A stretch of DNA of 64,000 bases from Streptomyces xanthophaeus (GTDB taxonomy: Bacteria; Actinomycetota; Actinomycetes; Streptomycetales; Streptomycetaceae), in contig NZ_JOFT01000031.1 of NCBI RefSeq assembly GCF_000725805.1, forward strand, positions 1-64,000. Direction: 5' to 3'. Below are positions 59,029-64,000 of this stretch, one piece after another. Within the stretch, counting starts at the first letter, position 1; each line of letters begins with the position of its first letter. The notes under the pieces were generated by a model. It ran no database searches. It was not told where the DNA came from and was given only the letters and a program-made list of their open reading frames with translations. The translations under genes were made by a program, and so were the position numbers.

Positions 59029-59769
59029 CTAGCCCCTCGCGAGCTGACGTAAGAACGTCTCGGCGAGGGCCTTGGAGGAGTACGGGTTCTGGCCGGTGGT
59101 CAGCCTGCGGTCCACGACCACGTGCGAGTCCCAGATCGCCTCGGCCTTCTCGTAGCGGGCGCCGAGCCGGGTGAGCTCGACCTCCAGGATCAGCGGGAGG
59201 CGGCCGGCCATGTTGGTGACCAGCTCCTCGCTGTGCGAGAAGGCCGTCATCCGGTAGCCCTCGAACGGCCAGCGGCCTTCGCCGTCGCGCAGGGCGAGCA
59301 GCGAGGTGTGGCCGTGGCAGACGGTGGCGAGCGGCTTGTCCTGGGCGAGGGTCCAGCGCAGGACCTGGGCCAGTTCGTCGGACTTGGGGAGGTCGCCGAT
59401 GGCGCCGTGGCCGCCGCTGACGTAGACGCCGTCGTAGTCGGCGACGTCCTTCTCGGTCAGGGACTCCAGGGCGATCGGGTTCTTCAGCTGGGGCGTCTCC
59501 CCGATGACGCGGACGTACTCGGCGGCGTTGGCCGCGTCCTCGTCCGGCGAGCCCTCGGGGCGGACCCACTGGAGGAACTGCGGGTCGATGCTGGTCTGGT
59601 CGACGGTGGGTGCCTGTCCGCCGATCGTCGCCACGTCCACCGTGTGGCCGGCGGCCTTGAACAGCGTATAGGGCACGACGAATTCCTCGGCCCAGAATCC
59701 CGAAGGGTGCTGTTCTCCGTCCAGCAGGTGGAGCGTGGCCTTGGCCGTCATGACGACGAGAATCTTCAT
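59029..59769 (-). CDS. DJ-1/PfpI family protein (class I glutamine amidotransferase-like)
   Basis: A 246-aa DJ-1/PfpI protein, Hsp31-like in length. The nucleophile elbow is ATVCHGH with Cys151 and neighbouring His152; Glu28/29 in FWAEEF is the expected acid partner, and VSGGHGAIGDL at 118-128 is the loop near the site. Hsp31-type members are glyoxalase III or chaperones that deal with methylglyoxal and other reactive aldehydes, which fits the aldehyde dehydrogenase next to it. GGAGAG lies 4 nt before the ATG. Codon 240 is TTA (59050-59052), near the C-terminus, so full translation may need bldA tRNA. Confidence 0.9.
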   Translation of the reverse strand: MKILVVMTAKATLHLLDGEQHPSGFWAEEFVVPYTLFKAAGHTVDVATIGGQAPTVDQTSIDPQFLQWVRPEGSPDEDAANAAEYVRVIGETPQLKNPIALESLTEKDVADYDGVYVSGGHGAIGDLPKSDELAQVLRWTLAQDKPLATVCHGHTSLLALRDGEGRWPFEGYRMTAFSHSEELVTNMAGRLPLILEVELTRLGARYEKAEAIWDSHVVVDRRLTTGQNPYSSKALAETFLRQLARG

Positions 59770-59838
59770 GATTCTCTCCTTGTTCTGGATTCGCTGCCGA
59801 TTCAACACGCCCCTCGCAGGGGGCGTAAGGGGACGACG

Positions 59839-60582
59839 TCAGGCCCGTGATACTTCGTCACGTGCGTCCAACGCCGCGATGATGGTGCGGAATTCACCGA
59901 CCAGGGGATGGTCGGGATGCGCTTCGGCGAATATCCGTTCTCCGTAGAGAGCGGCCATTTCCGGCGAGTACGGAAGGATTCCGGCCAGGGGTGCGCCGTA
60001 CACCTCCTCGGACCGCCGCCGGGCCGCCGCCCGGTCGAGCCCTTCGGGGGCCATGCTCAGGACCAGGGTCCGCCGGCAGGGCAGGCGCCCGGCCAGGGCG
60101 ATGGTCTCCTCGACCCCGGACAGGTCGATCCGGTCCGCCCGGGCCATGATCATCAGTACGTCGGCACTGGCCATGGCCGTCACCGACTCGTTGTTGAGCC
60201 CGGCGTGGGTGTCGAGCAGCAGGACGTCGAGCGCGAAGTGCCCGGCCAGCCGGTCGAAGCCCTCCGGCAGCAGCCCCACGTCGTAGCCGCTCGTCATGAT
60301 CTCGCGCAGGGCGGCCGTCCCGGTCCGGGCGGGGACCACGTACAGCCCGGGCGCGCCCGCCTGCTGGGCCGCGGCCTCGATCTCGCAGCGGCCCAGCAGG
60401 TAGTCGGCCAGGGAGGGGCCCGGTCCGAGCCGGAACAGCAGGTCCAGGGTGGGCGACTGGATGTCGGTGTCCACCACGCCCACCCGGCGTCCCCCGGCTG
60501 CGATCAGCAGCGCGAGGTTGGCCAGGACCGAGGACTTCCCGGTGCCACCGCGGTGCGAGTGCACCACGACGGTGCGGGTCAC
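59839..60582 (-). CDS. MinD/ParA-like ATPase
   Basis: A 247-aa P-loop ATPase of the MinD/ParA/Mrp class. The deviant Walker A is HRGGTGKSS at residues 10-18; the signature first Lys is Arg here, while the second Lys is kept. GVVDTDIQSPTLDLLF (about 34-50) is the A' box and LDVLLLDTHAGLNNES near 118-133 the Walker B. There is no ParB and no division gene nearby. It directly follows the SpoIIE-type phosphatase gene (GTG start next to its stop), so it belongs to the partner-switching operon. It could position the signalling proteins or act like a FlhG/CpaE-type regulator. Confidence 0.85.
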   Translation of the reverse strand: MTRTVVVHSHRGGTGKSSVLANLALLIAAGGRRVGVVDTDIQSPTLDLLFRLGPGPSLADYLLGRCEIEAAAQQAGAPGLYVVPARTGTAALREIMTSGYDVGLLPEGFDRLAGHFALDVLLLDTHAGLNNESVTAMASADVLMIMARADRIDLSGVEETIALAGRLPCRRTLVLSMAPEGLDRAAARRRSEEVYGAPLAGILPYSPEMAALYGERIFAEAHPDHPLVGEFRTIIAALDARDEVSRA

Positions 60583-61842
60583 CTAGGCCACCACCCTCTG
60601 GCCGGCACCGGCCGCGTGCGGCCCCCGCGCCGCGCGTGGCCGGTGCAGGGCCAGCATGGTGACGTCGTCGTGCTGTTCGGCCGTGCCCGTGTGCTCGCGC
60701 ACCGCGACGTCCATCCGGTCGACCATCTCCTTGCCGCTCACCAGGGATGCGGCGAGCAGCTCCAGCATCCGTTCGTCGCCGAAGAAGCTGCCGCTCGGAC
60801 AGCGGGCCTCGGGCACCCCGTCGGTGAAGACGAAGAGGGTGTCCCCGGGGTCCAGCTGGGCGTAGCCGAGGGTGTAGACGCAGTCGGGCAGGACACCGAC
60901 GGCCGGGCCGGTGATGTCCAGCGCCACCGGCGGCCGGCCGTCGCCGGGCATCAGCAGGGGCGGGTTGTGGCCGCCGTTGATGTAGACCAGGCTGCCGGTC
61001 AGGGGGTCCAGCACCCCGAAGAACAGGGTGGCGAAGTACCCCTGCCGCAGGTGGTTGCGGGTGAGGTAGCCGTTGGTGGCGGTGACCGCGTTGAGCAGCG
61101 GGGTCGCTCCGACCACCGGGATGCGGCGGCTGCCGCCGGTGCGTCCGGCGGCGACCAGGTGCTGGAGGCCGCTGTTCTCCGCGGTGTGGCGGAGCAGGGA
61201 GCGGATGAGCGCCATGAACAGGGCGGCGCCGACCCCCTTGTCGCAGACGTCGGCGACGACGAAGGCGAGCCTCCGGCCGCGGGAGATCTCGAAGACGTCG
61301 TAGAAGTCCCCGGCGACCTGCCGGGCGGGCCGGAACCGTACGTCGATCTCCCAGCCCGCGGGCACCGGCAGCGATTCGGGCAGGAAGCCCGCCTGGATCT
61401 CGCGGCCGATCTCCAGTTCCTTCTCGTAGCCCATGAGTTCGGCGCGGGCGTCGGCCTCGCGCAGGGTGCGGCCGAGTCCGGCGCGCTCCGAGCAGCTGTG
61501 CAGCCGGGCCCCGACGAGGGCGGGCAGGAAGGGCGGTACCAGGTAGTCGTGACCGATCCGGACGTGTTCCTCCAGTGCGGCGAACTCCGTCACGGCCCAG
61601 ACGACGACGATGGGCGCCCCGGCCCAGCGGCGCAGCCTCCGTACGGCCATGCGTACGGACTCCCCGTCGGACTCGGCCGGGACGAGCAGCACGTCCGCGA
61701 CGGGCAGCAGTTCCAGCGGGCCTTCGCGCAGCTCCGTCAGGCTGCGGGTGACGAGTTCCGCGTCCATCGTCCGCAGCGCGTGGAGCAGCTCCGGCGGTGG
61801 TGGCGGGTACGCGTCGAGGATGATCACGGTCGTGGAGGGCAT
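60583..61842 (-). CDS. SpoIIE/RsbU-type PP2C phosphatase with N-terminal receiver-like domain
   Basis: A 419-aa regulatory phosphatase. Residues 1-120 look like a degenerate receiver: beta strands VIILDAY and DVLLVPAE alternate with helices, but no phosphoacceptor Asp is at the expected site. A short coiled linker (about 125-150) leads to the PP2C domain (about 160-395) with EIQAGFLPESL, GDFYDVFEISRGRRLAFVVA, DVCDKGVGAALFM and FVFTDGVPEA; metal ligands are the Asp residues in GDFYD, DVCDKG and TDGV. It should dephosphorylate the STAS protein encoded upstream. Its start overlaps the anti-sigma kinase gene by 19 nt. Confidence 0.9.
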   Translation of the reverse strand: MPSTTVIILDAYPPPPPELLHALRTMDAELVTRSLTELREGPLELLPVADVLLVPAESDGESVRMAVRRLRRWAGAPIVVVWAVTEFAALEEHVRIGHDYLVPPFLPALVGARLHSCSERAGLGRTLREADARAELMGYEKELEIGREIQAGFLPESLPVPAGWEIDVRFRPARQVAGDFYDVFEISRGRRLAFVVADVCDKGVGAALFMALIRSLLRHTAENSGLQHLVAAGRTGGSRRIPVVGATPLLNAVTATNGYLTRNHLRQGYFATLFFGVLDPLTGSLVYINGGHNPPLLMPGDGRPPVALDITGPAVGVLPDCVYTLGYAQLDPGDTLFVFTDGVPEARCPSGSFFGDERMLELLAASLVSGKEMVDRMDVAVREHTGTAEQHDDVTMLALHRPRAARGPHAAGAGQRVVA

Positions 61843-62297
61843 GGGTCCGTCCCCTCAGCCTTCACAGTCAGCGTGCTGATGTTGCTGCCGTCCCTGTGTG
61901 CGTAGCTGAACTCGTCCACGCTGGTCAGCGCCAGGTGGATGCCGAGGCCGCCGATCCGCCGCTCCTCGGGGGGGACCCCGGGAGCGGGGGGCAGGCAGCC
62001 TGCGACGGGGTCGAAGGGGGGTGCTGAGTCCTCGATGGCGATCTGCACCCCGCCGGGGCCGGAGCGGCCGCGGACGGTGATCCGTCCGTCGCCGCCCCGG
62101 TACCCGTGCATCACGATGTTCGTGGCGAGTTCGTCCACGGCCAGCCGGAGCCGGTAGGCGGCGCCCTTGGTCAGGCCCGCCCGTCCGGCCAGCCGCAGGA
62201 CGAACGAGGCGATGTCGCCCAGTGCCCCGACGGTCGCGGGCACCTCCAGGACGACGGGCGTCCTCGCCAGTTCCACCATGTCACTCACGGTCTTCAC
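61824..62297 (-). CDS. RsbW-like anti-sigma factor / serine kinase
   Basis: A 157-aa GHKL ATPase of the HATPase_c_2 kind. The N box is DELATNIVMHGY, the first G box is IEDSAPPFDP and the second is RRIGGLGIHLALT. It is expected to phosphorylate the STAS protein and, when free, bind a sigma factor. No sigma gene is adjacent, so the output target is unknown. GTG 62297 overlaps the STAS stop (GTGA); in-frame alternatives exist at GTG 62288 and ATG 62279. Confidence 0.9.
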   Translation of the reverse strand: MKTVSDMVELARTPVVLEVPATVGALGDIASFVLRLAGRAGLTKGAAYRLRLAVDELATNIVMHGYRGGDGRITVRGRSGPGGVQIAIEDSAPPFDPVAGCLPPAPGVPPEERRIGGLGIHLALTSVDEFSYAHRDGSNISTLTVKAEGTDPCPPRP

Positions 62298-62605
62298 TCA
62301 TCGGAGAGGACGATGCTGCGGTCGAGGCCCGCGGTCCGGATGGTCCGGGAGACGGGCTCGATCGCACCGACCACCTTGATGGCGACGTCGTTCGCCACCT
62401 TCTGCCGGGCGAAGACCAGGGAGCGCAGTCCGGCGCTGGCCATGTAGCCGACTCCGGCCATCCGGATCTCGACGGTGGTGGTGCCGTGTCCGGCGGCCTT
62501 CTCGATGGTCTGGTGGAACTCCGGGGCGGTCTTGGCGTCCAGCTCGCCCGTCAGTTCGATCACGGTGGTGTCGCCCTCGATGCTCAGGGACACGGAAAGC
62601 GGCAT
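62294..62605 (-). CDS. STAS-domain anti-sigma factor antagonist
   Basis: A 103-aa RsbV/SpoIIAA-type protein. VIELTGELDAKTAPEFHQTI forms the first strand and helix, and VGYMASAGLRSLVFAR holds the regulatory Ser (Ser58 in ASAG), the position phosphorylated by the anti-sigma kinase; the preceding residue, commonly Asp or Ser, is Ala. It is the first gene of the partner-switching set and lies 17 bp from glgX. Its three partners follow downstream with overlapping junctions. Confidence 0.93.
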   Translation of the reverse strand: MPLSVSLSIEGDTTVIELTGELDAKTAPEFHQTIEKAAGHGTTTVEIRMAGVGYMASAGLRSLVFARQKVANDVAIKVVGAIEPVSRTIRTAGLDRSIVLSDE

Positions 62606-62621
62606 GTCAGGTCTCCTTCGG

Positions 62622-64000
<1,379 letters not shown>

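Overview
The window looks like a piece of a Streptomyces chromosome core. It has very high G+C with G/C-biased third codon positions, GTG starts, and short or overlapping gene junctions. It also carries typical actinobacterial families: WhiB, DUF6230/DUF6114, SPW repeat, LAL-type LuxR, ECF sigma factors, GuaB1 and a family 18 chitinase behind a DasR-type promoter. No rRNA, tRNA, CRISPR array, prophage or intact insertion sequence was seen.

Region 1 (1-12.3 kb): an acyl-CoA dehydrogenase with a TetR regulator, a DUF6230/DUF6114 secreted/membrane pair, two small membrane proteins, a secreted C39-like peptidase, a P-loop kinase, a TPR-AAA ATPase resembling EccA, and two translationally coupled CNNM/CorC-type CBS membrane proteins. 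Region 2 (12.3-18.7 kb, minus): an FMN-riboswitch-controlled riboflavin operon, ribD-ribE-ribM-ribBA-ribH, that continues into hisE, hisG and a PH-domain membrane protein. Region 3 (18.8-27.8 kb): a chitinase, an ECF41/SigJ-type sigma factor with its likely target oxidoreductase, a divergent ROK regulator/MFS pair, a uracil/xanthine permease and a DUF5995 protein. Region 4 (27.9-34.2 kb): a probable lysine catabolic set (lysine 2-monooxygenase, 5-aminovaleramidase, APC permease, Lrp regulator) interrupted by a WhiB protein and a small thioredoxin-fold protein that is preceded by a leader peptide.

Region 5 (34.2-44.9 kb): an SGNH esterase, a repeat lipoprotein, a LytTR response regulator and LytS-type kinase flanking a sodium/solute symporter, a large LAL regulator overlapping tail-to-tail with an ECF sigma factor, and a DUF1992 protein. 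Region 6 (45-49.8 kb, minus): guaB1 with an upstream mini-ORF, xdhC coupled to a degenerate IS701-like transposase gene, and a TMEM175-type channel. Region 7 (49.8-59.8 kb, minus): a SnoaL-like protein, a cNMP-domain histidine kinase coupled to an MFS transporter, a three-subunit molybdenum hydroxylase, an F420-dependent-type reductase, an aldehyde dehydrogenase and a DJ-1/PfpI protein. Region 8 (59.8-64 kb, minus): glgX (cut by the window edge), then STAS, anti-sigma kinase, SpoIIE-type phosphatase and a MinD/ParA-like ATPase as one tight partner-switching operon.

The points most worth following are the two small leader ORFs (in front of guaB1 and of the thioredoxin-fold gene), the ECF41-type promoter inside the sigma gene's 3' end, the shared TTGCGC motifs in the putative lysine regulon, the degenerate transposase coupled to xdhC, and the MinD-like ATPase inside a partner-switching operon. 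All family assignments come from reading motifs and from memory of the families; no search was run.
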